From: Nematostella vectensis
Lineage: Eukaryota; Cnidaria; Anthozoa; Actiniaria; Edwardsiidae
Assembly (NCBI RefSeq): GCF_932526225.1
Contig: NC_064037.1
Location: forward strand, 16,616,601-16,680,600
Reading direction: 5' to 3'
DNA: 64,000 bases
Part shown: in pieces, positions 50,701 to 60,592 of the stretch
How positions within the stretch are numbered: the stretch's first letter is position 1
Layout of the letters: each line of letters opens with the position of its first letter
The notes under the pieces: generated by a model
The model's input: the letters and a program-made list of their open reading frames with translations, nothing else
Databases searched by the model: none
Told to the model about the DNA's origin: nothing
Position numbers and translations under genes: made by a program

Positions 50701-53700
50701 AGACTTTGGAAGAGGTGTCTATCCCATTTACTGTAAGCTACTCTGGCACTTATGGTAACAGTATAACCACTCTGGCACTTATGGTAACAGTATAACCACT
50801 CTGGCACTTATGGTAACAGTATAACCACTCTGGCACTAATGGTAACAGTATAATCACTCTGGCACTTATGGTAACAGTATAACCACTCTGGCACTTATGG
50901 TAACAGTATAACCACTCTGGCACTTATGGTAACAGTATAACCACTCTGGCACTTATGGTAACAGTATAACCACTCTGGCACGTATGGTAACAGTATAACC
51001 ACTCTGGCACTTATGGTAACAGTATAATCACGCTGGCACGTATGGTAACAGTATAACCATTCTGGCACCTATGGTAACAGTATAACCACTCTGGCACTTA
51101 TGGTAACAGTATAACCACTCTGGCACTTATGGTAACAGTATAACCACTCTGGCACTTATGGTAACAGTATAACCACTCTGGCACTTATGGTAACAGTATA
51201 ACCACTCTGGCAGCTATGGTAACAGTATAATCACTCTGGCACTTATGATAACAGTATAACCACTCTGGCACTAATGGTAACAGTATAACCACTCTGGCAC
51301 TTATGGTAACAGTATAACCACTCTTGCACTTATGGTAACAGTATAACCTCACTTTGTGTATGCTTTCTAGGCAAGCCAACCAAATTGCTGATTCTATTAA
51401 TATTCCAAGAAATACCTTGGTAGTTGATGGCTGATCTCTTGGAATGGGAGCTTCATCAGCCCTGCCAGTAGACCTCAGTTTTTTCTAGAAAATAAGCAAA
51501 CAAAAAGACAGCTTATTCAATCAATTAAATGATTATTTGATTAATTATTTAATCATTTTTTATTACTTAAAATGAACTCATAACAATACCCAGCTATATA
51601 AACTTTATTTGGTACAAAATCAAATATTATCAACCTTTATGGTTCTTCAAAGACAAATACATCAGTATTTATTAAAATCTGTTAATTGTGATATTTCCAT
51701 CTTTATAATTTTGCAATTTTTCTCACATACTAACACTAAGCCACACAAACATTCTGAATAAGAAAGATGAAATTTTTGAGAAGAAATATTGAAATTTGCA
51801 GGGGAGAAACATAATCATTTCTTGTGACCTCAGCCAGAAACTTGTTATATTCTTGTTTCCTTTCCTCGTTCAGCTTTTTTCGATGGCTATCATAACCTCC
51901 CAAAGGAAGCCCAGTTTCATCAGCATTACTCAAACTAGCAGGACCTGTGGAATACAGAAATGTAAGGTATATAATGATGATGTACAGTATCAACAACATC
52001 AGAGATAGTAAAACAGGGGTTTGTGTACAGCAACTTCTAACACATCACAGAGTTTGACTCCTGGTCAGACATGATTATTTTGATTGTATTTTTATTAAGA
52101 AGAGCAACTAACGCTGTCACAAGAAAAAATAATGATTAAAATACTGCTAAAGCATGTCTAGCCTTTGGTAAAATGGTTGTATGACAAGAAAGACTACAGA
52201 CAAGCTGTGGAGTAACTAGGTCGTATGACTAGAAAGACTACAGACAAGCTGTGGAGTATCTAGGTGGTATGACTTGAAAGACTACAGACAAGCTGTGGAG
52301 TAACGAGGTTGTATGACTAGAAAGACTACAGACAAGCTGTGGAGTATCTAGGTGGTATGACTTGAAAGACTACAGACAAGCTGTGGAGTAACGAGGTCGT
52401 ATGACTAGAAAAACTACAGACAAGCTGTGGAGTAACGAGGTGGTATGACTAGAAAGACTACAGACAAGCTGTGGAATAACTAAATTTGTTGGTCTTTGTA
52501 TGTATGGTGGAATTAAGGAAATAAATCAACACAAGGTTGAAGTAGAATGTTAAACATTTCTGTGAGAACAGAATAAATCACTGTTATACACTTGTCTAGC
52601 ACAAAGACAATAACAATTCAAATTTACATCAATATTCCAATTTTTGGATATACCTCCAGGTATTAAATGTATGTGAAATATTGTTGTTTATAAAAGGGCA
52701 TCTACAGTACGAGGATATTGGTATGTAGAAAGTATGATGACAGAAAAAAATGATAAAAAAATTAGGTAATACTGTACCTCCCCTTGATGGAGAAGTGGAC
52801 ACAGGATTATTTCTGAAAAACAAAACAATTTCACTTGAGTTAGACTTGGTGGGATGAGGCTTGAAAACTGTGTTTGTACAGAACTCTATACGGGTCTGAG
52901 TTCATATCTATCATATCAATTGTCATGTACTTTCTGTGTTTGTACCGAACTCTATACAGGTCTGAGTTCATATCTATCACATCAATTGTCATGTATTTTC
53001 TGTGTTTGTACAGAACTCTGGTCTGAGTTCATATCTATCACATCAATTGTCATACATACATACATACATACATACATACATACATACATACATACATACA
53101 TACATACATACATACATACATACATACATACATAAACTTTATTTAAGTGTCAAAAGTGTTTAGCTAAAAAGCTAATTGTGGACACTATAAAAAATAAATA
53201 ATCAGATAATTAATAAATAATATGATTTAGAATCTAATCTAGCTATATATAAAATATTAAAAATATTATAGAAAACTATACGTATTATACATATTAATAT
53301 AATATATTATATACACAAACACTATATAGACGAACTATCACAGGCGTAGATACAAGTAAACAGACATGTGTATACTAATAGACACAAGAACAAACAAACA
53401 AACAAACAAGCAACATATAAATAAGTAACAAAACAAATTAATATAAAAATATGATACAAGGGTGGTGCACACTCCTCATGTGCCCGACCGCCAGACAGCA
53501 CACGGGACCACCCCACGTGCCCACCCCACTAGGATGAGCATGCGATGCAGTCACATGCGCCATCCAGCAGGCCAAGCACATCAAGAATGCGCACTCCCGT
53601 CCTAAAAGCCTGTAGGCTGGTCTTATTACGAAGTTCCTGACTTATTTTACCCCAAATATAGGGGCCTAGAAACCTTATGCTGTGTCTACCATATGTGATT

Positions 53701-56595
53701 GTATAAAATCTTGGAACAGGAAAATCGCTCCTCAAGTTGTAACTCCTGTCTTGCTGAAAAAATATACTTTGAATATGCTCAGGAGCTAGGGAATTTCTAA
53801 CTTTGTACATTAATATAAGAATGTCTTGTAATCTTCTATTCTCTAAGCTTGACAATCGCCCTCTCCTTAAAAGTTCAGCATAAGTGTCAGTTCTATTATT
53901 AAATATTGCACGTAGAGCCCTCTCTTGGACTCTCTCTAACTTTCTAGCATCAGCGGCTTTACAAAAGTGCCATACCGTGTGACAATATGTGAGATTGGGT
54001 AGAATTGCTGATTTATAAAGTTGTAATTTGGCGTCTACTGGGATTAGATTTCTAAGCCTTACCAACACACCAACTTTTTGGCTTGCTTTCTTACATATTT
54101 CACTGATATGAAGACTAAAGTTCAGCTTATCGTCAAGAGTCACTCCTAGCAGTTTCATTTCAGTAGACGATTTAATTATTTCTTCATCAATCTTAACCTG
54201 TATAGATAGGTTGTCTTTATTTCTATTTTTTCTGCCTAGCAACATCAAGCTATATTTATCATAGTTCCCTTTGAGGAAATTATCTTTATACCATTGTGAT
54301 ATCTTATGTCCTTCTTCGTTCAAAATTTGTTCCACGCACTCAGCTGTTCCCCCTTTTACATAGAGCTGATGGTCATCAGCATACATTGACAAGCTAGCTG
54401 TTTTAACTTCAAATGTCATGTCATTTTGGAAGATATTCCATAATAATGGTCCAAATGACGACCCTTGAGGACATCCCCTTACTGCATCCTTCCAGACACT
54501 GGTGACTCCATTAAGTTTGTATTTTCTGTGTTTTTTGTATTTTCTGTGTTTTTACAGAACTCTTTACGGGTCTGAGTTCATATCTATCATATCAATTGTC
54601 ATGTATTTTCTGTGTTTGTACAGAACTCTATACGGGTCTGAGTTCATATCTATCACATCAATTGTCATGTATTCTCTGTGTTTGTACAGAACTCTATAGG
54701 GTCTGAGTTCATATCTACCATATCAATTGTCATGTATTTTCTGTTTTTATAATATACAGGGCAATATGACCTGTAAATTTGGGTGTATTCTAATCAAAAT
54801 GTCTTGTTAGGGTCCTAGTGTGTTTTGAGTATAATATAATAATAATAATAATCGTTTATTCATACTTTTGTAGCATAAGCTAAATTACAGTATGTCGGCC
54901 GATGCACACTACACTTAACAATGTATAAATATATACTGGCATAACTACTGGAAACGAATTGTGATAAAGTTATTATACCTTTCAGTTACACCAACTGATT
55001 TATCCAAACGGCTGCAACCCCCCCTTAGCGAATAACCATGGGCGACCTCAGTCCCAGATTGTATTATATATTTTATAGGCTCAGTGCATCTTGCTTTGGC
55101 CATGAATCGACGGCACAGTTCTGCTCTGCGGACTGTAAGTGAGTCCATTTTTGCTACTTTGAGCCCTGATTCATAGCTAAGGCAAGGGTAGATTATTCGA
55201 ATAGCTTTTCGTTGTACTGTTTCGATAAGCTCTGCAAGGTATTCAGGAAGGGAGGCCCAGACAGGAGCAGCGTACTCAAGGACTGACCGAATTAACGAGC
55301 AATAGATAAGGACCATATCTGACTGCTGGACACCTGCCTTCCTGAGTACCCTGAGGGCATAGAGGCGCTTGCTAGCCTTCTTAACAATGTGGTCAACGTG
55401 AACATTCCATGACAGATCTGCTGATATGTGTACACCTAATAGCTTGTAATATTCAACTTTCTCAACAACTGCGCTCCCTAGGATTAATCTTTGGGGGACA
55501 GAAGGTTGGTACTTTAAGAAATTGATCTGAAGCTCTTTGCATTTCTTGGGGTTCAGACGCATTCCCCTTGATGACGCATATTCCTTGATATCATTAACAA
55601 TAAATTGTATGTAACTGGGAGAACATCTTGGAACAATTTCAAATACGGTGGTATCGTCAACATATTTAACTCTATTAGGCCACCTTGCAAGCATACGGTT
55701 GACTAAGATTGCAAACAAAAGCGGAGCCGATTTCGTGCCCTGGGGAATACCCCCATTGGAGACAACTACAGATGACAATGCATTGCCTACTCTTACACGT
55801 TGAGGCCTATTTGAGAGAAAACAGCAGATCCACCTTATAATTACATTATGAACGTTAAGCAGTTTCATTTCGTTCACTAATGCATTATGATCAACCAAAT
55901 CAAAACCTTTAGAGTATAAAAGCAAGGCTTTGGTACTTTTAGGACTCTGTGCTTGTTTTAGCATGATTTTAAGGGGTTTAGATGCAGTTGGTGTCTGGTT
56001 AGTACACATAAGTATAAATTGTCCACTAGTGAATTACCTTCTATTTGAAGAGGATGCGTTGTAATGTTCCTTTATAAAATAAAAGCAAAATAATCAGTAT
56101 GCTTTTGCCCTCTATAACAAAGAAGAAAAAACTCTTGTATCATGACCCCATGTATTTTGGTCTTGTCTGGATTGTATTTCTTTATCAACAAGGTGTCTGT
56201 AACAGCGGCCTGTCCATGGGGGAAGGTTGATGTATATATATATATCAACATAAGTTCTGATAAGCCTATATTCATTCTCAACTTTGAATGTTTAAGTAAA
56301 CTTTTATAAGTAAATTTTCTACAGAGGGAGTAAATTTTAGGAAATTGATAATAAAATATATGTTAGGTTTACGATGAAAAATCTGGTTAGAACATAAATC
56401 GCACTGATAATGTATAACAAGAATATTAATGTGTAAATATAAAAGCATTTACTGAAAATCATATTCTCTCTACCATAACATAATTGCTACCTGACGGGAA
56501 GTCGAGGCGAAGTCCCCGTCCCTTGACAACTCGGCCCTTTCTCTTTCCAATTTACTTTTCTGGCTTTCAATAAACTTTCCCAAGTCATCAGCCAT
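32792..56595 (-). CDS. CSPP1: centrosome and spindle pole-associated protein 1
   Basis: CSPP1 binds microtubules at centrosomes, spindle poles and cilia. Forty coding exons, 5' to 3', all join in phase (3552 bases, about 1183 residues; human long form about 1256): 56491-56595, 56038-56069, 52778-52812, 51829-51944, 51416-51484, 50277-50396, 50064-50183, 48611-48632, 48419-48500, 48074-48112, 47696-47792, 47363-47433, 46879-46954, 46741-46802, 46234-46340, 45890-45986, 45392-45446, 44741-44999, 43899-43955, 43447-43583, 42970-43019, 42802-42899, 42164-42298, 40874-40947, 39546-39599, 38812-38877, 37887-38111, 37492-37554, 37200-37272, 36755-36796, 36570-36688, 36312-36358, 35869-35962, 35601-35643, 35070-35163, 34804-34838, 34700-34752, 34283-34462, 33459-33637, 32792-32861. 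Family blocks include [53 protein letters not shown], a long Glu/Lys coiled coil in exon 27, [26 protein letters not shown] and LTRTSETS near the C-terminus. Exons 6 and 7 are identical copies. Exon 2 (32 bases) is the least certain, chosen because it alone restores the phase. Confidence 0.95.
33063..33092. repeat. fragment of the 39027-39242 inverted-repeat element
   Basis: TTTGCGTTTGCGTTCTAGTG followed by AGAATC resembles the right end of the element at 39027-39242 (TGCGTTTACGTCCTAGTGAG). Only one end is seen. It lies in CSPP1 intron 39. Confidence 0.5.
38260..38350. repeat. dispersed repeat fragment, second copy
   Basis: It contains CCCTAAAAGATAG and AGATAGCAGTTGGTAAGAAT matching the segment at 12840-12980. 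It lies in CSPP1 intron 26. Confidence 0.5.
39027..39242. mobile_element. 216-bp inverted-repeat element in CSPP1 intron 25
   Basis: Terminal inverted repeats: left GGCTAGGAAGTTGGTTCTCA, then CTTGGACGTAAGCGCAA; complement of right GGCTAGTGGTTGGTTCTCAC, then TAGGACGTAAACGCAA. The interior repeats the AGCGCAAGCGGAA / TTGCGTTTGCGCTTATG theme in inverse orientation, so it can fold at several levels. It is non-coding. Confidence 0.8.
39866..40870. repeat. 60-bp tandem repeat carrying copies of the CSPP1 exon 24 splice donor
   Basis: About 17 copies of a 60-base unit containing CATAAAGATTCTCAATCTAC, then CTGCGGTTGTTTAGTC. The array touches the 3' end of exon 24 (40874). Read on the gene strand, exon 24 ends AAACAGCCGCAG and the intron starts GTATGATATTGAGAATC. 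Most repeat units read AAACAACCGCAG followed by GTAGATTGAGAATC. The unit was therefore built from the exon end plus donor and then multiplied. Confidence 0.93.
43084..43188. repeat. pentanucleotide microsatellite (ATAAC)n
   Basis: About 21 uninterrupted ATAAC units in CSPP1 intron 20. Directly beside it, at 43203-43262, is one end of the hAT-like family (complement CCAGGGCCATAGTAGGAGGTG). Confidence 0.95.
43203..43262. mobile_element. single-ended fragment of the CAGGGCC short element family
   Basis: The sequence ending CCTACTATGGCCCTGG is the complement of the family's left end (CAGGGCCATAGCAGG). GGGGCACTAGGGGCACG on the complement matches the GC-rich subterminal part. No second end was found. 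Confidence 0.6.
49477..49540. mobile_element. single arm of the palindromic element at 58863-58992
   Basis: About 64 bases (CTTTTCCTTGCGAATGCCAG, ATACAGAGAAAAGAGGCCTC, TGCTAGCAGGGAA) match the right arm of the palindrome with only a few differences. It lies in CSPP1 intron 7. Confidence 0.8.
49678..49846. mobile_element. 169-bp hAT-like short element, best copy of its family
   Basis: The left end CAGGGCCATAGCAGG and the complement of the right end, CAGGGCCGTAGCAGG, are inverted with one mismatch. The interior has GGGGGCATGTGCCCC, AAATGACTAGAAGGGGCTTG, CCCCCAATATTT and GGTATTGTGCC. No exact 8-bp flank duplication was seen. It lies in CSPP1 intron 7. Confidence 0.8.
49993..50418 (-). repeat. 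perfect 213-bp tandem duplication spanning a CSPP1 exon
   Basis: Two adjacent 213-bp copies (about 49993-50205 and 50206-50418) are identical as far as I can compare them. Each contains a complete 120-base exon ([20 protein letters not shown], then [20 protein letters not shown]), its acceptor and its donor. The exon is phase 0 at both ends, so including both copies adds 40 residues without a frame change. Confidence 0.95.
50740..51348. repeat. 29-bp minisatellite in CSPP1 intron 5
   Basis: About 21 copies of CACTCTGGCACTTATGGTAA followed by CAGTATAAC, ending some 70 bases from the exon 5 donor. Units vary at one or two positions. Confidence 0.95.
52165..52485. repeat. 44-bp tandem repeat in CSPP1 intron 3
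   Basis: About seven copies of TATGACTAGAAAGACTACAG, then ACAAGCTGTGGAGTAACTAG. Alternating GGAGTAACTAGG/GGAGTATCTAGG variants suggest two-unit block duplication. Confidence 0.9.
52866..53053. repeat. left half of a 65-bp tandem repeat split by a LINE
   Basis: Nearly three copies of a unit with CTGTGTTTGTACAGAACTCT, ATACGGGTCTGAGTTCATAT and CTATCATATCAATTGTCATG. The array stops in mid-unit at the (CATA)n tail of the LINE at 53054 and resumes at 54519. Confidence 0.88.
53054..54518 (-). mobile_element. 5'-truncated LINE with reverse transcriptase, intact C-terminal half
   Basis: The minus strand encodes the last 320 or so residues of a non-LTR reverse transcriptase: [18 protein letters not shown] (palm motif), the catalytic YADD box ([16 protein letters not shown]), [14 protein letters not shown] and a thumb region ending [10 protein letters not shown]. 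No frameshift is visible from 54518 to the stop at 53529. A 3' untranslated stretch ends in about 20 CATA units (53053-53134 on the plus strand), the insertion tail. It was inserted inside a tandem repeat array in CSPP1 intron 2, sense to the gene, and lacks the endonuclease and N-terminal half. Confidence 0.9.
54519..54745. repeat. right half of the 65-bp tandem repeat split by a LINE
   Basis: Three to four copies of the same unit as at 52866-53053, resuming immediately beyond the LINE's truncated 5' end (TTTTCTGTGTTTTTACAGAA). Confidence 0.88.
54836..56010 (-). mobile_element. second 5'-truncated LINE with reverse transcriptase
   Basis: The minus strand codes for about 350 residues of a different non-LTR reverse transcriptase: [18 protein letters not shown], then [19 protein letters not shown], the catalytic box as YVDD ([12 protein letters not shown]), [13 protein letters not shown] and a thumb with [20 protein letters not shown]. 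The stop is near 54945. An (AAT)n stretch at about 54837-54850 is the likely 3' tail. Truncation occurs near 56000, only tens of bases from CSPP1 exon 2. It differs clearly from the LINE at 53054, so these are two families. Confidence 0.9.
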
Positions 56596-56920
56596 CGAGA
56601 TTCTCGTTTGAACTCAGCACAGAAGTTTTAGGTTTGATGGGAAAGTTATGAATAAGCGACAAAGCCCAAAATTATCGAATGTTCAACACCACAACATTCT
56701 TGTTCTTGTTGCCATGTCGAGAAATACAGAATGTGCTCATCCGTTTCTTCAAATCAAACCATTGTCAAAAGATGCCGTTCATTTAGGAGAAGCATTAGCA
56801 AGTGTTGATATCCAGGCTAGGGATCTCTACAAATCAGGACAAAGTGATGATTTACGCGAAACAATATTTACAATCCGTTTCTCTATGCCGCCATTTTGAT
56901 GTCGTAGTTTTACCCAGAAT
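56596..56920 (-). promoter_or_regulatory. CSPP1 promoter / 5' untranslated region with YY1-like element
   Basis: GCCGCCATTTT at 56887-56897 is AAAATGGCGGC on the gene strand, a YY1-type element usually found just downstream of a start site. This places transcription start near 56900 and a 5' untranslated region of about 300 bases. A plus-strand open frame at 56648-56899 overlaps it and is probably fortuitous. Confidence 0.5.
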
Positions 56921-56954
56921 GCACCCGGTTAGTTGGCGGGTAGGAAGAAGAGGG

Positions 56955-57110
56955 CAGGGGGGGGGGGGGGGGGGTGGAACGCAAAAATCGGTGCCCAAAT
57001 TTGTATCTGCGAAATATTGGGGACACGGCCACTCCCCTTCTGGTCATTTCCTTATAACTTTTTAAAATATTGGTGGGGGAGGGGGGCACGTGAGGGCCCC
57101 TGAATGGTCT
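56955..57110. mobile_element. reverse-orientation fragment of the CAGGGCC short element family
   Basis: It contains GGGGACACGGCCACTCC, TTCTGGTCATTTCCTTATAA and AAATATTGGTGGGGGAGGGG, which are the complement of the family interior (AATGACCAGTAGGG, CCCCAATATT). Poly-G precedes it. The termini are degraded. Confidence 0.55.
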
Positions 57111-57589
57111 TTGGCGAGCACCCTGTTTTTTGACGCGATACCGAGCATTTTTATTTTTTTAATAAATCGAACAGCGTGCACATAAAAAATGCGAGAACGA
57201 TTGGAAAAATTCTCGAGATACCAAAGGATAATATTCGCAATTCCTTTATAGAGCTTCAAGTAAATTCAGGTCCTTCCCGCCCGCCCCCCCCCCCCCCCCC
57301 CCCTCTTAGAAGAAAAAAAACACACTAATCACAATAATCAGTAACTTCCTATAGGCACGGGACTGCAGTTAGGAGAAATGTGCAATGCTGCAAGTTTGTT
57401 GTGCTAGACAGAAACTTACATTGAAATTAATCTGTCTCTAGTGGCAATCAAACTTCCGCTCGACCAATCAGCAGATCATAGCGCGGCCTCAAGAGGAGCA
57501 CCAACAAACACGACGGCTCTTACCGAACTCTCCCTAAAAACGAGGAGAATTCATACTTTGAACATCTGAAAAATGCACTTCACCATACC

Positions 57590-57680
57590 TGTCAACTCTC
57601 CCGCATTAGGCGGGAGTCTGAAGATTTTGGACCCCTTCTCCCGCTCTCCCGCGTTGAGCACCAAATCTCCCGCTTTTTAG
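57590..57680. repeat. CTCCCGC-rich repeat, probable transposon end
   Basis: ACCTGTCAACTCTCCCGCAT, then several CTCCCGC motifs and an internal GGCGGGAG complement. It looks like a truncated dispersed repeat; no second terminus was found. Confidence 0.45.
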
Positions 57681-58203
57681 CGCTTCCAAAAAATTATTCT
57701 ATAGGAAATCGTCATTTTGCCTATTGTCTATTATAATATTAAAAACAATAATTTCTTTGCATAGTGCAATTTATCTAACACCCTCGTGTGGTGATTTATA
57801 AGTGGATTTGTTCGCGAGAGCTTTCTATTATACCCACCCCTCCCCCAAAAAATGAATATGTAAAAATTCAAGCTTACCGAAGACAACCAGACCTTATTTT
57901 GGGAAAACTTGCCATTTTTTTGCTCTGTAGCGCATACCCTCTCGCGATGGGAGCTCCACACTTCGCTATATTCATCAGTTCATTGAAGCGATTGTAAAAG
58001 CAGTGAATGCAGAATAAAACAGAAAATACGGAGCTTGAGAATGAGATTGTGATACAATGAGAGTAAAGCTCCACGAAAAAAATGTTTTTCAATATAAGTG
58101 GGTTTTTTATATTGCATTTTTAAAAATAAAGATGCTATATTTTGTTTACTCATTTTAAGGATTAATTCCCCGATTTGGGGATAGATTCCGCGACCATTTT
58201 CCC

Positions 58204-58281
58204 CAGCCTAGTCCCAGGCGTTCTTACCGGGTTTCCTGTGCTCACAGATAAACCGTGAGGTAGCCATGAGGCTGGGACGAG
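58204..58281. mobile_element. small inverted-repeat element
   Basis: The left AGCCTAGTCCCAG and the complement of the right, AGCTCGTCCCAGCCTC, are imperfect inverted repeats about 75 bp apart. It is non-coding. Confidence 0.5.
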
Positions 58282-58862
58282 CTCACCCACAGAACTGATT
58301 TTACCTTGCCTATGCATCGACCTCACGGCTTAGATATTTGTCATTTCACGACTTAGGGCTTGTTTCCCGAGAAAGGAAAGCATTCTCTACACATTTGTAG
58401 GTTTGTTTGCTTCTATTTTCATCGTAAAAGCTTGCACGAAGCTCCGAATTTTGGAGAAAATTGAATCGAGACTTGTTGATCTTCGCTGGAATCTACTCCG
58501 CATTTGTAAGAATCTTCCCCATGCCACTTTCCTCTTGTTGCAGCTAAGTTTTTCTCATTTGTATTTCTTTTTATTTCCTTTGCGAGTTATGTTTCCATGT
58601 ATTACTAAAGTTATTTTAATAAATGTGGAGAAGTCAAGAATCGAAATCGTGTTTACCTTTGATTTTATGCAGCCATATGCAGCCAGCAAAAAAAATATTT
58701 TGTGATTAAATTCTTGATGGCAATAGTTTTTCACTAAGCTATAAATCGGAATAACCCTGCTATCTGTGCTATACAGTATGTATTATTGAATAAAGTTTCA
58801 TTTTCATATTTTTGAATATCTTGGTTGTTTGTTAAAGAATCCTTTGATCAATCCTGTAGAAT

Positions 58863-58992
58863 TCTTCCCTGCTAGCAGAGGCCTCTTTTCTCTGTATTTC
58901 GCTGGGCTGGAGTTCGCGAGGAAAAGATATCTTTTCCTTGCGAATGCCAGCCCAGCGAAATACAGAGAAAAGAGGCCTCTGCTAGCAGGGAA
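58863..58992. mobile_element. 130-bp near-perfect palindrome flanked by GTAGAAT
   Basis: Two arms of about 64 bases are inverted with few mismatches (left TTCCCTGCTAGCAGAGGCCT, then CTTTTCTCTGTATTTCGCTG). The centre is AAAAGATATCTTTT, with almost no loop. GTAGAAT lies directly on both sides (58856-58862 and 58993-58999), a probable 7-bp target duplication. One arm recurs at 49477-49540. Confidence 0.88.
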
Positions 58993-59958
58993 GTAGAATG
59001 CATCTAATGAGTTTTTTTGTTAGGTCTCCGAAGCCACTTGATCAGTATTTTATTCACTACGGTGATGTTTGCATGATGGATGTTTTTTATTTTATTTTTT
59101 TTATATTTGGGGGGGGGGGGGGGGGGTGATTGTTTTACAAGAGTAGCTGTTGAAAAACATTAGCCTGGTGGGATGTATTTCAAAAATCATGGGCCATTAT
59201 AGCCATAATTTTTTTAGGGGTTAAGTTTTGCTTTTCAGCAAACCATTTTTCTCTCAGGTTTTTTCTGTTGCAGTGGTACTACCTAGGTATCCCAGTTCCC
59301 CTTTGCCTACAGTGATACTAATTTATCTTTTACTTGAACACAACTCCCAGTAAAGTGGGTTAGTTTGACCAAATTCCTCACCTTCACCTAGCTACAGGCC
59401 TGCTTACTTGCTTGATACCATTATTCTTTAGTAAAGCTTTTAACTCTCGCATAACATAAACTAATTGGAATGTCATCATCGTGTCCCATCTATTCCTACT
59501 AGAAACTACAGTCTAATATTTTGACCATTAACTATTTCTTTCTATTGCTACCAGCACATGCAGCTCTCTGTGAGATTATAGGAGTGACACAAAAATGGTC
59601 TGATAAAAGCCTTTATACAATCACCTGATCTGTTATAGCTAAGGGCAAAGACAAGGGCAACTTGGGATATACTTGAGTGATTTTCAAGGGTAAATTTAGT
59701 GGAAACAATGAAAATAAAATGCAAATTCAGTGATTAGTTGATGTTAGCCTCATGTAATGCATCATGCATCACCCTTGCATAGCCAGGATTTACAAAGAAA
59801 TTCTTTTTGTTGGTTGAGTGGGGAGCATCTGCCCCCTACCCTCACCCCTAGCTATGTGCCAGACTTGAGAACAATCATAAGCTCAAACATTGGTTTATAT
59901 CAAAAGCAAAGTGGTTTAAATTTCCAGATCAAGAACTTGGACTTTTTGTGATCCCTTC

Positions 59959-59999
59959 ACTTATCGCGTGCCCGGGCGTGTGTCGGCGGCGCGATAAGT
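59959..59999. repeat. 10-bp hairpin with GC-rich loop
   Basis: ACTTATCGCG and CGCGATAAGT are exact complements around a 21-base GC-rich loop. Function unknown. Confidence 0.6.
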
Positions 60000-60430
60000 T
60001 CAAAGAGAAAGTGAGCTGTCACTTGTCAATCATGTCTCATACCAACATCACAACATTGGCCGTAACTAGGCAGGTTTTTGAACAATGGAATCGAGCGTTG
60101 TTTCACTCCCTTCCTATTTTATATAGAACCTAAATACGAAGTTAGGTTCGGAGAGCGTTCGGGCTAGTCACGAACACTCAAGGAAAACAACGATCGCGTG
60201 GGTTTTTAGACAAGAGAAATAGAAATATAACGAGAAAGGATTTCGCAAAATCGGGAGGCAGGAGACATTTCGCACAAAGGTTAGAGATATTTTATTCGCT
60301 GAATACAATATTCAATACAAATTGGGAATGCATTTTTTGTTATTTATTAAGAAATCGCTGACAAAGTATCCTAATTCCCGTGACCAGACCCTCAAAACGA
60401 CAACGTTTTTCTTCATATGGGCCGTCGAAG

Positions 60431-60592
60431 CAGGGGGTTCTGGGGGAATGTGCCCCCCCCCCCCCCCTCCCAACCAATATTTTAAAAAAAATTAAAAGGA
60501 ATTGACCAGTAGAGGCGCGGCTGTCCCAATATTTTCTTAATGTTTCTGTATTGTGCCCCAAGTATATTACGAGGCATGCACCGGCCCCGCTC
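60431..60592. mobile_element. degraded copy of the CAGGGCC short element family
   Basis: GGGGGAATGTGCCCC, ATTGACCAGTAGAGGCGCGG and TTTCTGTATTGTGCCCC match the interior of the copies at 31440 and 49678. The ends (CAGGGGGTTCTGG and GCATGCACCGGCCCCG) are diverged. Confidence 0.65.

Noticed and set aside
56648-56899. 83-codon plus-strand open frame divergent from CSPP1
   Set aside because: It overlaps the likely CSPP1 5' untranslated region and its YY1-like element, has no recognisable motif, and shows no clear splice continuation.
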